A stretch of DNA of 64,000 nucleotides. Source: Candidatus Saccharicenans sp. (lineage in GTDB: Bacteria; Acidobacteriota; Aminicenantia; Aminicenantales; Saccharicenantaceae). Position 1 is the first letter of the stretch. Each line of letters starts with the position of its first letter. The stretch covers positions 62,001-126,000 of the forward strand of contig JASEIU010000003.1 in assembly GCA_030017715.1 (NCBI GenBank), given 5' to 3'. The translations under genes were made by a program, and so were the position numbers. Shown piece after piece: positions 1 through 8,708 of the stretch. The notes below the pieces were generated by a model. The model was not told the origin of the DNA and searched no databases. It saw only the letters and a list, made by a program, of their open reading frames with translations.

Positions 1-1
1 A

Positions 2-715
2 GCCGACACCATCAACCACTGGAAAACCCTGATGGTTCCGGTCGGCGTAGTGCTGGCCTTTGTCCTGGTTATTCTTCTGGAGCCGGATTACAGCACGGCC
101 GTCTTCATCTTCCTGATTTCGGCCCTGATGCTTTACCTGGGAGGAGTTAAACTTAAATACTTTGCTCCGCCGGCTATGATGTTGCTGGTCATATTCGTTA
201 TTTTCCTGTTCTCGGCCGATTACCGGGTCAACCGGCTGCATGGGTTCTTATCGCCCGACCAGGACCCGCTGGGCAAAGCTTTTCAGGTCAGACAGTCCAG
301 GCTGGCGGTCGGAGCCGGAGGCCTGCTGGGGGTGAGTATCGGCTCTTCCACCCAGAAACTCTACTTCCTGCCCTGCGCCCACACCGACTTTATCTTCGCC
401 ATCATCGGCGAGGAAATCGGGTTGCTGGGCACTCTGGGCACGGTCGGTCTGTTTCTGCTCTTCCTGTTCCGCGGCCTGAAAATCGCTGGGCAGACCATAA
501 ACGCCAATTACCGGCTGGTGGCTTACGGTCTGACTCTGAGCATTATAATTCAGGCCCTTCTCAACATCAGCGTGGTTCTGGGGCTGGGACCGGTTACCGG
601 CATTCCTCTTCCCTTCATTTCCTTTGGCCGATCGGCCCTGGTCTGCAACCTGCTGGCCGTGGGCCTTCTCCTGAATATTTCTCAAAGAAAGCTGGAGGTT
701 AGCCCATCGCTATGA
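2..715 (+). CDS. ftsW: FtsW, SEDS-family peptidoglycan glycosyltransferase (5' truncated)
   Basis: The frame is open from the first bases of the window (residues ADTINHWKTL precede the first ATG at 32), so this is the C-terminal part of a longer gene. SEDS proteins polymerise lipid II glycan strands in the inner membrane; FtsW does so at the septum. The visible part has about six hydrophobic segments, a periplasmic loop with AVGAGGLLGVSIG and FIFAIIGEEIGLLG, and a terminal PFISFGRSALV. The last is the family's PFISYGGSS motif with one Gly replaced by Arg. Position directly before murG, murC and ftsQAZ argues for FtsW rather than RodA. The stop overlaps the murG start as ATGA, implying translational coupling. 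Confidence 0.93.
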   Translation, partial: ADTINHWKTLMVPVGVVLAFVLVILLEPDYSTAVFIFLISALMLYLGGVKLKYFAPPAMMLLVIFVIFLFSADYRVNRLHGFLSPDQDPLGKAFQVRQSRLAVGAGGLLGVSIGSSTQKLYFLPCAHTDFIFAIIGEEIGLLGTLGTVGLFLLFLFRGLKIAGQTINANYRLVAYGLTLSIIIQALLNISVVLGLGPVTGIPLPFISFGRSALVCNLLAVGLLLNISQRKLEVSPSL

Positions 716-1812
716 AGCAGAAGACAGTGATTATCAGCGGCGGCGGCACCGGCGGCCATCTGTACCCGGCCCTGGTCCTCGGCCGCACCCTGCTCCGGCG
801 ACAACCCGACCTCCGGCTGATTTATGTCGGCAGTTCCAGGGCGGTGGAAAAAAAGATTATGTCGGCCGAGGTCGGCGCCTTTCTGACCATCCCGGTTGAA
901 GGACTCAAAGGACGGGGATGGAAGAAATTGCGGGGCCTGGCCCTGCTGCCGCTGGCTCTTTTGAAATCATTATACATACTTCTCCGTTTCCGACCTTCGC
1001 TGGTGGTCGGAGTCGGCGGTTTCAGCTCCGGGCCGATCGTGCTGCTGGCGGCACTGATGAAAAAGCCGACGGTCATCCTGGAGCAAAATGCCCTGCCCGG
1101 CTTTACCAACCGGAAGCTCAGCCGATTTGTTGACCTGGTTATAGTTTCCTTCGCCAGCTCCCTCGCTTACTTCGGCCATAAGGCCATTCTGGTAGGAAAC
1201 CCGGTGCGGCCGGAATTCTACCAGATTCCCAGAAAACAGCGGGACCGGACTCTAACCCTGCTTATTTTCGGAGGCAGCCAGGGTTCAAAATTCCTGAACG
1301 ACCGGCTGGTGGAAACACTCGGGCAACTTAAGGAAATCAAAGATTCTCTGATGGTCTATCATCAAACTGGTGAAAGAGACCTGCCGCGAGTCAGTCAGGC
1401 CTACCGGGAGCAGGGCTTCGACCGGGCGGTAGTCGGCGCTTATTTTTCTCCCATGGCCGATTATTTGGCCAGAGCCGACCTGGTAATCTGCCGGGCCGGG
1501 GCCACCACCTGCGCCGAACTGGTGGCCGGCCGGAAACCGGCCCTGCTGGTGCCCTTTGCCGCGGCCGCTGACAATCACCAGGAATTCAACGCCCGGGAAC
1601 TGGAAAAAGCCGGCGGGGCCGAGGTCATTCTGGAAAAGGATTTTCGGCCCGGATTGCTGGCCGAAAAAATAAAGCATTACCTGAGCCATAAAGAAGCCCT
1701 CGACCGGATGGAAAGGAACCTGGAAAAATTGCGCCCGGAAAACGTGGCCGAAAAAATCGCCGGTCTCTGTCTGGACAGGATCAAGACCCGCGCAGGAGGC
1801 AACCGTGGTTAA
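712..1812 (+). CDS. murG: MurG, lipid II-forming GlcNAc transferase
   Basis: Transfers GlcNAc from UDP-GlcNAc to lipid I on the cytoplasmic face of the inner membrane, producing lipid II for the neighbouring FtsW. The N-terminus has the glycine-rich GGGTGGHLYPAL loop. The middle has VGGFSSGPIVLLA and LEQNALPG, and the C-terminal half has the nucleotide-binding GGSQGS and the family block ICRAGATTCAELVAGRKPA. The length of 366 residues is normal for the family. The start at 712 overlaps the ftsW stop; the end overlaps murC by 8 bases. Regulation is presumably shared across the whole division cluster, since no gap large enough for a promoter separates the genes. Confidence 0.97.
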   Translation: MKQKTVIISGGGTGGHLYPALVLGRTLLRRQPDLRLIYVGSSRAVEKKIMSAEVGAFLTIPVEGLKGRGWKKLRGLALLPLALLKSLYILLRFRPSLVVGVGGFSSGPIVLLAALMKKPTVILEQNALPGFTNRKLSRFVDLVIVSFASSLAYFGHKAILVGNPVRPEFYQIPRKQRDRTLTLLIFGGSQGSKFLNDRLVETLGQLKEIKDSLMVYHQTGERDLPRVSQAYREQGFDRAVVGAYFSPMADYLARADLVICRAGATTCAELVAGRKPALLVPFAAAADNHQEFNARELEKAGGAEVILEKDFRPGLLAEKIKHYLSHKEALDRMERNLEKLRPENVAEKIAGLCLDRIKTRAGGNRG

Positions 1813-3205
1813 AAAAGGCTACCGCAAGCTAAACCGCATCCACATGGTGGGCATCGGCGGCACCGGCATGTGCGGCATTGCCGAAGTTCTGCTCAACCTC
1901 GGCTATGAGGTTTCCGGCTCGGACCTTCAGGAAAACGAAGCCACCCAGAGACTGGTCAGGCTGGGAGCCAGAATCCATCGCGGCCATGCGGCCGAAAACG
2001 TCGGCCAGGCCGATGTGGTGGTTATCTCCTCTGCGGTGAGAGAGGACAACGTTGAAGTGGCTCAGGCCAGGGCCCGCAAGATCCCGGTCATTCCCCGGGC
2101 TGAAATGCTGGCCGAGCTAATGCGGATGAAATACGGCATCGCCGTGGCCGGAGCTCACGGCAAGACCACCACCACCTCGATGACGGCCATGGTGCTGGAG
2201 GTGGCCGGGTTTGACCCGACGGTCATAGTCGGCGGCCGCCTCAACACTCTGGGAGCCAACGCCCGCCTGGGAGCGGGAGATTTCATCGTGGCCGAGGCCG
2301 ACGAAAGCGACCGGTCCTTCCTGTATCTTTCGCCCTTCATCGCGGTGCTGACCAATATCGACCTCGAGCACCTGGACCACTACGGAACTCTGGAGGAAAT
2401 AAAGAAAACCTTTGTTAGCTTCGCCAACAAGGTTCCATTTTACTGCCCGGTAATTCTGTGCCTGGACGACCCCAACCTGCAATCGATCATACCCGACCTG
2501 GAAAGGAAGATCATTACCTACGGCTTCAGTTCTCAGGCCGACATCCAGGCCAGGGATTTTTCCTTCTCGGAATTCTCCAGTCAGTCAACCCTTTATGCTT
2601 ACGGCCGCCGGCTGGGGCGCCTGAAGCTGAACGTCCCTGGAAAACACAATATTCTGAATGCCATGGCGGCCACAGCCGTCGGACTGGACCTGGATATCCC
2701 GGCCCGGGCAATTCTCAAAGCTCTGGAAGAATATTCCGGAACCGGGCGTCGGTTTGAACTGAAGAGCACAGTCAGGGACATTATGATCATTGAAGATTAT
2801 GCCCACCACCCGACCGAAATCAAGGCCACGCTGGAAGCGGCCCGAACCGGCTGGGATAGAAGGCTGGTGGTTGTTTTTCAGCCTCACCGCTACAGCCGCC
2901 TGGCCCGGCTTCTCCCCGACTTTGCCACCGCCTTCAATCAGGCCGACGTTCTGCTGGTGACTGAACTCTATGCCGCCGGCGAAGACCCGATCGAAGGAGT
3001 CAGCGGCCGGGCCCTGTTTGAAGCCATCAGCCAGTTCGGGCACAAAAATGTCCTCTTCGAACCGACACTCACCCGGGTCCCAGCCAGGCTGGCTGAAATA
3101 CTCTTACCGAATGACATGCTGCTGGTTCTGGGAGCTGGAAACATCAGCCGGATTATTCCGGAAACGATAAAACTGCTTCAGGGAGAAAGCAACCATGGCC
3201 GTTGA
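1805..3205 (+). CDS. murC: MurC, UDP-N-acetylmuramate--L-alanine ligase
   Basis: Cytoplasmic Mur ligase that adds L-Ala to UDP-MurNAc with ATP. It shows the N-terminal HMVGIGGTGMCGIAEVL Rossmann loop, the ATP-binding GAHGKTTTTSM, the central EADESDRSFL, and the C-terminal DYAHHPTEIKATL plus FQPHRYSRL blocks typical of MurC. Its 466 residues match the family. It uses a GTG start inside the end of murG (8-base overlap) and overlaps ftsQ by 11 bases. In many bacteria murB and ddl lie between murC and ftsQ; here both are absent from the cluster, so they must be elsewhere or replaced. Confidence 0.97.
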   Translation: MVKKGYRKLNRIHMVGIGGTGMCGIAEVLLNLGYEVSGSDLQENEATQRLVRLGARIHRGHAAENVGQADVVVISSAVREDNVEVAQARARKIPVIPRAEMLAELMRMKYGIAVAGAHGKTTTTSMTAMVLEVAGFDPTVIVGGRLNTLGANARLGAGDFIVAEADESDRSFLYLSPFIAVLTNIDLEHLDHYGTLEEIKKTFVSFANKVPFYCPVILCLDDPNLQSIIPDLERKIITYGFSSQADIQARDFSFSEFSSQSTLYAYGRRLGRLKLNVPGKHNILNAMAATAVGLDLDIPARAILKALEEYSGTGRRFELKSTVRDIMIIEDYAHHPTEIKATLEAARTGWDRRLVVVFQPHRYSRLARLLPDFATAFNQADVLLVTELYAAGEDPIEGVSGRALFEAISQFGHKNVLFEPTLTRVPARLAEILLPNDMLLVLGAGNISRIIPETIKLLQGESNHGR

Positions 3206-4046
3206 AAATGGATACCCGCTCAATGTCGCCGGAGCCGTGGTTTATCACCGCTCGGCCCGACCGGCCAGGCTGAGAGGCAAAACCGGGAAAAAGTGCTTGC
3301 GCTGGACTCACCTGGTCGGTTTGTTCTTCGGTCTGATTCTCTTTTTTCTCGGAGTGGCCCAGGTCTACTATTACCTCATAACCTGCGACCAGCTCAGAAT
3401 TAAAAATATAGAAGTGGTCTCGGTCAGCCCGGAGCTCAAACAGCGGGTAGAAAATTTCCTCCGGAGCCGTAATCCGGGCAATATACTCATCCTTGACCTT
3501 GATTATCTCCGGCTGAGTTTGAGCGCGCTGCCCGGGGTCAAGGAAGTCCGGGCTGAAAAAATCCTGCCTTCGACTCTCCGGGTCGAAGTCTATCCCAGGA
3601 CGCCCCGGCTTTACGTTCACCGGGGTCTGTATTTCCTGGTGGACGAAGAGGGTCAGGTGATCCGGAGCGATGTCGAGGTTTCCGACCCGTCTTATCCTGT
3701 TCTGGAGGACGAAGCCGGTTTCAACCAGGGCTACCGGGAAAAGGTTGGACTGGCCTGCCGGGCGCTGGCCGGCCTGGAGCCCGGAGTTCGACCAACTGTG
3801 CGCAGCCTCAGATTTACATCAGACCGGAGACTGGAAGTGGAGCTGGCCGACGACCCGGCCCGGATAATAATCAGCGCCGAAAATTTCCCTGAACAGCTGC
3901 CTTACTACCTGGCCAACAGGGAGGCCTGGACCCGGCTGTTCGGCCCGCTGGAGTACGTGGACCTGAGGATTGAAGGCCGGGCTTATGTCAAGCCTCTGGA
4001 ACTCTCGGCCCGGGAGGCCCGGGGGCAGAAAAAGGAGGTAAGTTAA
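3195..4046 (+). CDS. ftsQ: FtsQ/DivIB, septal division protein
   Basis: Bitopic inner-membrane protein that links the early Z ring to the septal synthase through FtsB/FtsL. A cytoplasmic tail of about 38 residues is followed by one membrane segment (about 39-61). A POTRA domain (about 67-137, beginning LRIKNIEVVSVSPEL and ending around PSTLRVEVYPRTP) and a beta domain with FLVDEEGQVI follow. The length of 283 residues is normal. It overlaps murC by 11 bases, and its TAA shares one base with the ftsA ATG, with AAAGGAGG just upstream. A likely FtsB partner is encoded at 26.0-26.3 kb. Confidence 0.93.
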   Translation: MAVENGYPLNVAGAVVYHRSARPARLRGKTGKKCLRWTHLVGLFFGLILFFLGVAQVYYYLITCDQLRIKNIEVVSVSPELKQRVENFLRSRNPGNILILDLDYLRLSLSALPGVKEVRAEKILPSTLRVEVYPRTPRLYVHRGLYFLVDEEGQVIRSDVEVSDPSYPVLEDEAGFNQGYREKVGLACRALAGLEPGVRPTVRSLRFTSDRRLEVELADDPARIIISAENFPEQLPYYLANREAWTRLFGPLEYVDLRIEGRAYVKPLELSAREARGQKKEVS

Positions 4047-5266
4047 TGGCCAGAAACAACTATCTGGTAGGTCTGGACATCGGCACCAAGAAGACGGTGG
4101 CCATCATCGGAGAAATTACCGAAGAGCAGAAGGTTGAAATCATCGGCATCGGCGTGGCTGAATCCAAGGGAATCAGGAAGGGAGTGGTGGTCAACCTGGA
4201 CCTGACCATTTCGGCCATCAAAAGAGCTCAGGAAGAGGCCGAGCTGATGGCCGGCGTGGAAATTGAATCGGCCTACGTGGGCATTTCCGGCTCGCACATC
4301 AAGAGTTTCAACAGCCGCGGAGTGGTGGCCGTGTCCGGCAAGAACCGGGAGATCTCCCGCGAAGACATCCGCCGGGTGATAGACCAGGCCCGGGCCCTGT
4401 CGATTCCGCCCGACCGGGAAATAATCCACATCATTCCCCAGGAATTCATCGTGGACGAGCAGGACGGGATCAAGGATCCGCTGGGCATGAGCGGCATAAA
4501 ACTTGAAGTTAACGTCCATATCGTCACCTCAGCCATCACCTCCATCCAGAACCTTAAGAACTGTCTGGACCGGGCCGGGATAGGCATCCAGGAAATAGTC
4601 CTGAACCAGATTGCCACCAGTCATTCGGTGCTGACCCACGACGAAAGGGAGCTCGGAGTCGGTTTGATCGATATCGGAGCCGGCACCACCGAGGTGGCTA
4701 TCTTCGAAAGGGGCGCTCTCTGGTACACCTCGACCATACCGCTGGGCGGCGATAATTTTACCAACGATATCGCCGTCGGGCTCAGGACGCCCATTCCCGA
4801 CGCCGAAAAAATAAAGAAAAAATACGGCTGCGTGGCCCTGCCGGTAACCGAAGAACAGGACACGATCGAAGTCCCGACGGTCGGCAAGGGACGGAAATCC
4901 AGGGTGATGTCGCGGCAGATTCTGGCCGACATCATCCAGCCCCGGGCCGAGGAAATCTTCCGCCTGGTGGACTCCGATATCAAGCGCATGGGCTACGAAA
5001 AGTCGCTCAACTCCGGGCTGGTCCTGACCGGGGGCACCGCCCTGCTGGACGGCCTGGAAGAAGTGGCCGAGGAAATTTTTGACCTGCCGGTCAGAAGGGG
5101 TGACCCGAACTACATCGGCGGGCTGATCGACCGCGTCAGCACGCCCGATTACGCCACGGCCGTCGGGCTCATCCTTTACGGATACAACCAGATTCTGGAA
5201 CGCGGTTTCAGCAAAGATAAAAAGAAAGGCTTCTGGACCAGAATTAAAGACTGGTTCAATGAATAA
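4046..5266 (+). CDS. ftsA: FtsA, actin-like membrane tether of FtsZ
   Basis: Cytoplasmic actin-fold protein that polymerises and anchors FtsZ to the membrane. Visible are phosphate loop 1 [15 protein letters not shown], the inserted SHS2/1C region (about residues 80-165, including [12 protein letters not shown]), phosphate loop 2 [15 protein letters not shown] and the adenosine motif [16 protein letters not shown]. The extreme C-terminus ([12 protein letters not shown]) is the amphipathic membrane-targeting helix. A good AGGAGG precedes the ATG, which overlaps the ftsQ stop by one base. The 406 residues are of normal length. Confidence 0.97.
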   Translation: MARNNYLVGLDIGTKKTVAIIGEITEEQKVEIIGIGVAESKGIRKGVVVNLDLTISAIKRAQEEAELMAGVEIESAYVGISGSHIKSFNSRGVVAVSGKNREISREDIRRVIDQARALSIPPDREIIHIIPQEFIVDEQDGIKDPLGMSGIKLEVNVHIVTSAITSIQNLKNCLDRAGIGIQEIVLNQIATSHSVLTHDERELGVGLIDIGAGTTEVAIFERGALWYTSTIPLGGDNFTNDIAVGLRTPIPDAEKIKKKYGCVALPVTEEQDTIEVPTVGKGRKSRVMSRQILADIIQPRAEEIFRLVDSDIKRMGYEKSLNSGLVLTGGTALLDGLEEVAEEIFDLPVRRGDPNYIGGLIDRVSTPDYATAVGLILYGYNQILERGFSKDKKKGFWTRIKDWFNE

Positions 5267-5271
5267 GGAGG
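5266..5271 (+). promoter_or_regulatory. Shine-Dalgarno AGGAGG that fixes the ftsZ start
   Basis: AGGAGG overlaps the last base of the ftsA TAA and lies five bases before an ATG at 5277. The in-frame ATG at 5259 sits inside the ftsA end, ahead of this site, so 5277 is the better ftsZ start. Confidence 0.75.
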
Positions 5272-5276
5272 CAAAA

Positions 5277-6500
5277 ATGCGCGATGACTTCGGCAACAAA
5301 ATCAAGTTTCACCTGGCAGAAGAAAATCCGGGAGCAAAAATTAAGGTTATCGGAATCGGAGGCGGCGGGGGCAACGCCGTTAACCGGATGATTGAGAGCG
5401 GAATCGAAGGGGTAGAATTCATCGCCGTCAACACCGACCGCCAGGCCCTAAACAACAACCGGGCCCACCTCAAGATTCAGGTCGGCAGCAAGCTGACCAA
5501 GGGCCTCGGTTCGGGCGGCGACCCCGAGGTTGGCCGTCAGGCGGCAGAAGAAGACACCGAGCGGCTGGCCGAGATCCTGGAAGGGGCCGACATGGTCTTC
5601 CTGACTGCCGGCCTGGGCGGCGGCACAGGAACCGGGGCCACTCCGGTGATAGCCAACCTGGCTTCCGGCATGGGAATACTGGTCATCGCCATTGTCACCA
5701 TGCCCTTCGCTTTCGAGGGCCGGATCAGGGCCAGGAAGGCCGAAGAAGGTCTGCAGGAACTGAAATCGGTGGTGGATACGGTTATCGCCATCCCCAACCA
5801 GAGGCTGATCGACACGGTTAACCTGGACACCACCATTCCCGAAGCCTTCCGCATGGCCGACGATGTCCTGCGCCAGGCGGCCCAGGGCATCTCCGACCTG
5901 ATCACCCGGCCCGGTCTCATCAACCTGGATTTTGCCGACGTCAAATCCATAATGAAAGGCATGGGTATGGCCTTCATGGGCACCGGCCTCGCCAGCGGAG
6001 AAAACCGGGCGGTGGAGGCAGCTCAAAAAGCCATCAGCAGCCCGCTGCTTATAGATACTTCCATAGAAGGAGCCAGGGGTGTTCTAATCAACATCACCGG
6101 CGGCAAGGACTTGACCCTGCACGAAGTCTCCAAGGCCTCCCAGTTGATAACCAGTCTGGCCGACCCCGAAGCCAATATCATTTTTGGCACAGTCCTGGAT
6201 GAAGAAATCCGGGAAACCGTCAAGGTCACTGTGATTGCCACCGGTTTTGACCGCAAGAAACCGAAGACCGCCACGCCCGAAATCATCAGAAGACCGAGCG
6301 TCAATCCGCCGACTCAGACAGCCGTGATGGTCAACGGCGACACTCCGCCCTACCTGTTTGAACCCAAGGGACCGCAGGCTCCGCCGGCCATAATGGAGCC
6401 GACGTCATCTGAAATCGACTGGAACGAGCTGAACACCCCGGCCTTTATCAGAAAAACCAGACAGGGCCCGATGAGGAAAACGCCCAATGACCTGCGCTGA
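5277..6500 (+). CDS. ftsZ: FtsZ, tubulin-like division GTPase
   Basis: Polymerises into the cytokinetic Z ring. The GTP-binding signature is GGGTGTG (about residues 115-121), preceded by [16 protein letters not shown]. The T7-loop region reads [11 protein letters not shown], supplying the catalytic Asp. After a linker of about 60 residues, the C-terminal peptide [10 protein letters not shown] corresponds to the FtsA-binding tail (consensus DIPAFLRR). With the start at 5277 the protein has 407 residues; the start at 5259 would add six non-conserved residues. The last 14 bases overlap hutI, so ftsZ is not terminated here and probably shares its message with hutI. Confidence 0.98.
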   Translation: MRDDFGNKIKFHLAEENPGAKIKVIGIGGGGGNAVNRMIESGIEGVEFIAVNTDRQALNNNRAHLKIQVGSKLTKGLGSGGDPEVGRQAAEEDTERLAEILEGADMVFLTAGLGGGTGTGATPVIANLASGMGILVIAIVTMPFAFEGRIRARKAEEGLQELKSVVDTVIAIPNQRLIDTVNLDTTIPEAFRMADDVLRQAAQGISDLITRPGLINLDFADVKSIMKGMGMAFMGTGLASGENRAVEAAQKAISSPLLIDTSIEGARGVLINITGGKDLTLHEVSKASQLITSLADPEANIIFGTVLDEEIRETVKVTVIATGFDRKKPKTATPEIIRRPSVNPPTQTAVMVNGDTPPYLFEPKGPQAPPAIMEPTSSEIDWNELNTPAFIRKTRQGPMRKTPNDLR

Positions 6501-7761
6501 TCTGGTGGTGGCCGGCCTGGAGGAGCTGGTTACCTCGAGCGGCCCGACCCCCAGGACCGGACCGGCCATGAGAGAGATAGGGCTGCTGGAAAAAGCCTGG
6601 ATTGCCGGACGGAATGGAAAAATCGTCTTTGTCGGCCGGGAAAAAGATTTCCGGAAAGAAGTCGAACTGACCGACCGAGCGGTTATCATAGACGGGGCCG
6701 GACTGGTGGGACTCCCCGGCCTGGTCGATTGCCACACCCATCTCCCCTTTGCCGGAAACCGGGCCAGGGAATTCTCCCTGCGTCTGCAGGGTTACACCTA
6801 CCAGCAACTGTCGGCCATGGGTCTGGGTATCCAGACCACCGTCCAGGCCACCAGAGCGGCCGGCCGGGAAGAACTTAAACAACTCTGCCGGAAACGCCTG
6901 CAGACGATGTTGCTCAACGGGACAACTACGGTGGAGGCCAAGAGCGGCTATGGACTTAACCTCGAAGACGAGATAAAGCAGCTGGAAGTAGTCAGGGAAC
7001 TGGCCGGAGAACAGCCGGTCAGCCTGGTGCCGACCTTCATGGGCGCCCACGAAGTTCCGCCTGAATACAAAGCAGAACGGAAGGCCTACATTAAATTGTT
7101 AATAAACAAAATCATGCCCGAGGTGAAAAGGAGGAACCTGGCCGAATTTTTCGACATCTTTTGCGAGCCCACGGTTTTCAACCTAGAAGAAACCAGGGAG
7201 CTGGCCGAAGCCGCCCTGAAGCTGGGATTCAAGCTCAAGGTCCACTCGGACGAATTTGTCCCCATCGGCGGCACCGAACTGGCGGTTGAGCTCGGCGCTC
7301 GCTCGGCCGAGCACCTGATTAATATCACCGAGTCTGGAATCGAGAAGCTCACCGGCAGCCGGACGGCGGCCGTGCTTCTCCCCGGGGTATCATTTTTCCT
7401 GATGATGGACAAAAGGGCTCCGGCCCGGGAATTGCTCGAGCGGGGAGCCATAGTGGCCCTGGCCACCGATTTCAACCCGGGAAGTTCTCACCTGCTGTCG
7501 ATGCTTCTGGTGCTGCAGCTTGGGGTTTTCACCCTGCGGCTGACAGTGGAAGAAGCCATCAATGCCTGCACCGTCAACGCTGCCTACGCCATCGACCGCC
7601 ACCAGCGCTGCGGTTCTCTCGAGCCGGGAAAAGATTTTGACCTTATTCTCTGCGATCTTCCTTCCTACCTCTCGCTGGCTTACGAACTGGGTCGCAATCC
7701 GGTTAAAACGGTTATCAAGGGCGGCCGGGTGGTGGTTGAGGACAGCTGCCCGGTTTTCTGA
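6487..7761 (+). CDS. hutI: HutI, imidazolonepropionase
   Basis: Amidohydrolase that opens 4-imidazolone-5-propanoate to N-formimino-L-glutamate in histidine breakdown. Signatures: metal-binding [35 protein letters not shown], metal-ligand [17 protein letters not shown] and the catalytic/metal Asp in ATDFNPGSS. Its 424 residues are normal. The ATG lies inside the ftsZ end (14-base overlap), so expression is likely coupled to the division operon, an odd place for a catabolic enzyme. No hutH, hutU or hutG is in the window. An alternative amidohydrolase substrate cannot be excluded, but the motif set is specific. Confidence 0.93.
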   Translation: MTCADLVVAGLEELVTSSGPTPRTGPAMREIGLLEKAWIAGRNGKIVFVGREKDFRKEVELTDRAVIIDGAGLVGLPGLVDCHTHLPFAGNRAREFSLRLQGYTYQQLSAMGLGIQTTVQATRAAGREELKQLCRKRLQTMLLNGTTTVEAKSGYGLNLEDEIKQLEVVRELAGEQPVSLVPTFMGAHEVPPEYKAERKAYIKLLINKIMPEVKRRNLAEFFDIFCEPTVFNLEETRELAEAALKLGFKLKVHSDEFVPIGGTELAVELGARSAEHLINITESGIEKLTGSRTAAVLLPGVSFFLMMDKRAPARELLERGAIVALATDFNPGSSHLLSMLLVLQLGVFTLRLTVEEAINACTVNAAYAIDRHQRCGSLEPGKDFDLILCDLPSYLSLAYELGRNPVKTVIKGGRVVVEDSCPVF

Positions 7762-8023
7762 ACTCCAGCCTACTTATGTCCCTCCTCTCAAGTCATCTTT
7801 ATCCTTACCTATCATTTTTGGTTCATCTCCCGATTGGCTGATCAATAGAAAAATATCCGGTCGTATAACTATAAGATTTCATTGGCCCGGGAGCGGCCTT
7901 TAGAACCACAGCCTCAAAGAGAGATTAAAAGAGGTGTTTTCGCAGCCTTTTGATCAGCCCCGGCTCCAACCAAACGAGGAAGCCTCTCTGTTTCCCTGTC
8001 CGGCGGCAATAAAGGCAGCAGGC

Positions 8024-8061
8024 TGGCCCGACCTGACAGTCTCCTCCTTAAATTTTCAGCC
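8024..8061. repeat. 38-base direct repeat, copy 1
   Basis: Starts TGGCCCGACCTGACAG and ends CCTTAAATTTTCAGCC. It matches the copy at 8316-8353 at 36 of 38 positions by eye. On the minus strand both copies read through AGGAGG. The flanks are weakly similar (an AAACGGC follows both), so the full element may be longer. Confidence 0.8.
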
Positions 8062-8155
8062 AAAAAAACGGCGAGAATCCGATCCCCGGAGCGCACCACA
8101 GCCCGGCAGGACGTTCTTTCTAATCCGGACCAATTAAGAACCGGCGAAGAAAGGC

Positions 8156-8177
8156 TTTCAGATGGTGGCCCGGCCTG
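8156..8177. repeat. Partial third copy of the intergenic repeat
   Basis: TTTCAGATGGTGGCCCGGCCTG resembles 8305-8327 (TTTCAGGAGGGTGGCCCGACCTG), so it carries the left end of copy 2 and its upstream flank. The similarity stops after CCTG. Confidence 0.5.
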
Positions 8178-8315
8178 TCTCCGAACCGTCCGCAGCGGAA
8201 GGGGTTCCCCACGGGGGGATGGGTGGAGCGAGGACGGGAGGGGGCAGGCCGTGACAGGACCCTTCCCTATTACAAGAGCCAATAAAGAAACAGCAAGAAA
8301 TGGATTTCAGGAGGG

Positions 8316-8353
8316 TGGCCCGACCTGACAGGCCCCTCCTTAAATTTTCAGCC
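8316..8353. repeat. 38-base direct repeat, copy 2
   Basis: Second copy of the element at 8024-8061, about 290 bases away in the same orientation, with two mismatches in the centre. It is followed by an A/T-rich segment. Confidence 0.8.
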
Positions 8354-8505
8354 GCCATTGAAACGGCAAGGCTATCACAAAAAAAAAGAATTCATTAATT
8401 TTCTCTCATTTAATAGATATAGTATTTTGTCAACTGATTGGGAGAAGATCCGCTTTTTTTAACTATCATCCTGCCAGAAGTCCGGCCAAAGGCCAGGAAA
8501 GACTG

Positions 8506-8535
8506 GAATATATGAACATCCATTCATATATATTC
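8506..8535. repeat. A/T-rich inverted repeat
   Basis: ATATATGAA (8508-8516) and TTCATATAT (8523-8531) form a perfect 9-base stem with a 6-base loop. An extra AT in the right arm is followed by TTC, mirroring GAA on the left. It could be a transcript hairpin or a protein-binding palindrome. There is no U-run typical of an intrinsic terminator. Confidence 0.45.
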
Positions 8536-8708
8536 GGCAGCCAATCTTAAAAACTGGTTCGGGCGAACCGCTCTCTCTACCGATGCCCGGATCCCGCTGA
8601 TCAACAGGCCTTTCAGAAAACAGATTATTTCTGCCATCTAAAAGCATTGATTCAAGTTTCCGAAAAAGTTATTTCCGGCGGCGAGTGAAGAAACTCCCCA
8701 TGAAAAAA

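Larger units (their letters stand above)
7762..8708. other. Non-coding stretch of about 950 bases with repeats
   Basis: No convincing gene. Open frames on both strands lack recognisable motifs and ribosome sites. The region holds two near-identical 38-base copies plus a partial third, an A/T-rich section (about 8375-8460) and an inverted repeat at 8506-8535. It separates the plus-strand division operon from the minus-strand radical SAM gene, so it should contain the transcription ends of both. Confidence 0.6.

Noticed and set aside
5259-5276. Earlier ftsZ start at ATG 5259
   Set aside because: It lies before the AGGAGG and adds six non-conserved residues; 5277 is better placed.
7914-8358. 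Minus-strand frames of 122 and 66 residues sharing an AENLRR-LSGRA string
   Set aside because: The similarity comes from the 38-base DNA repeat, not from a conserved protein; no ribosome site or codon bias.
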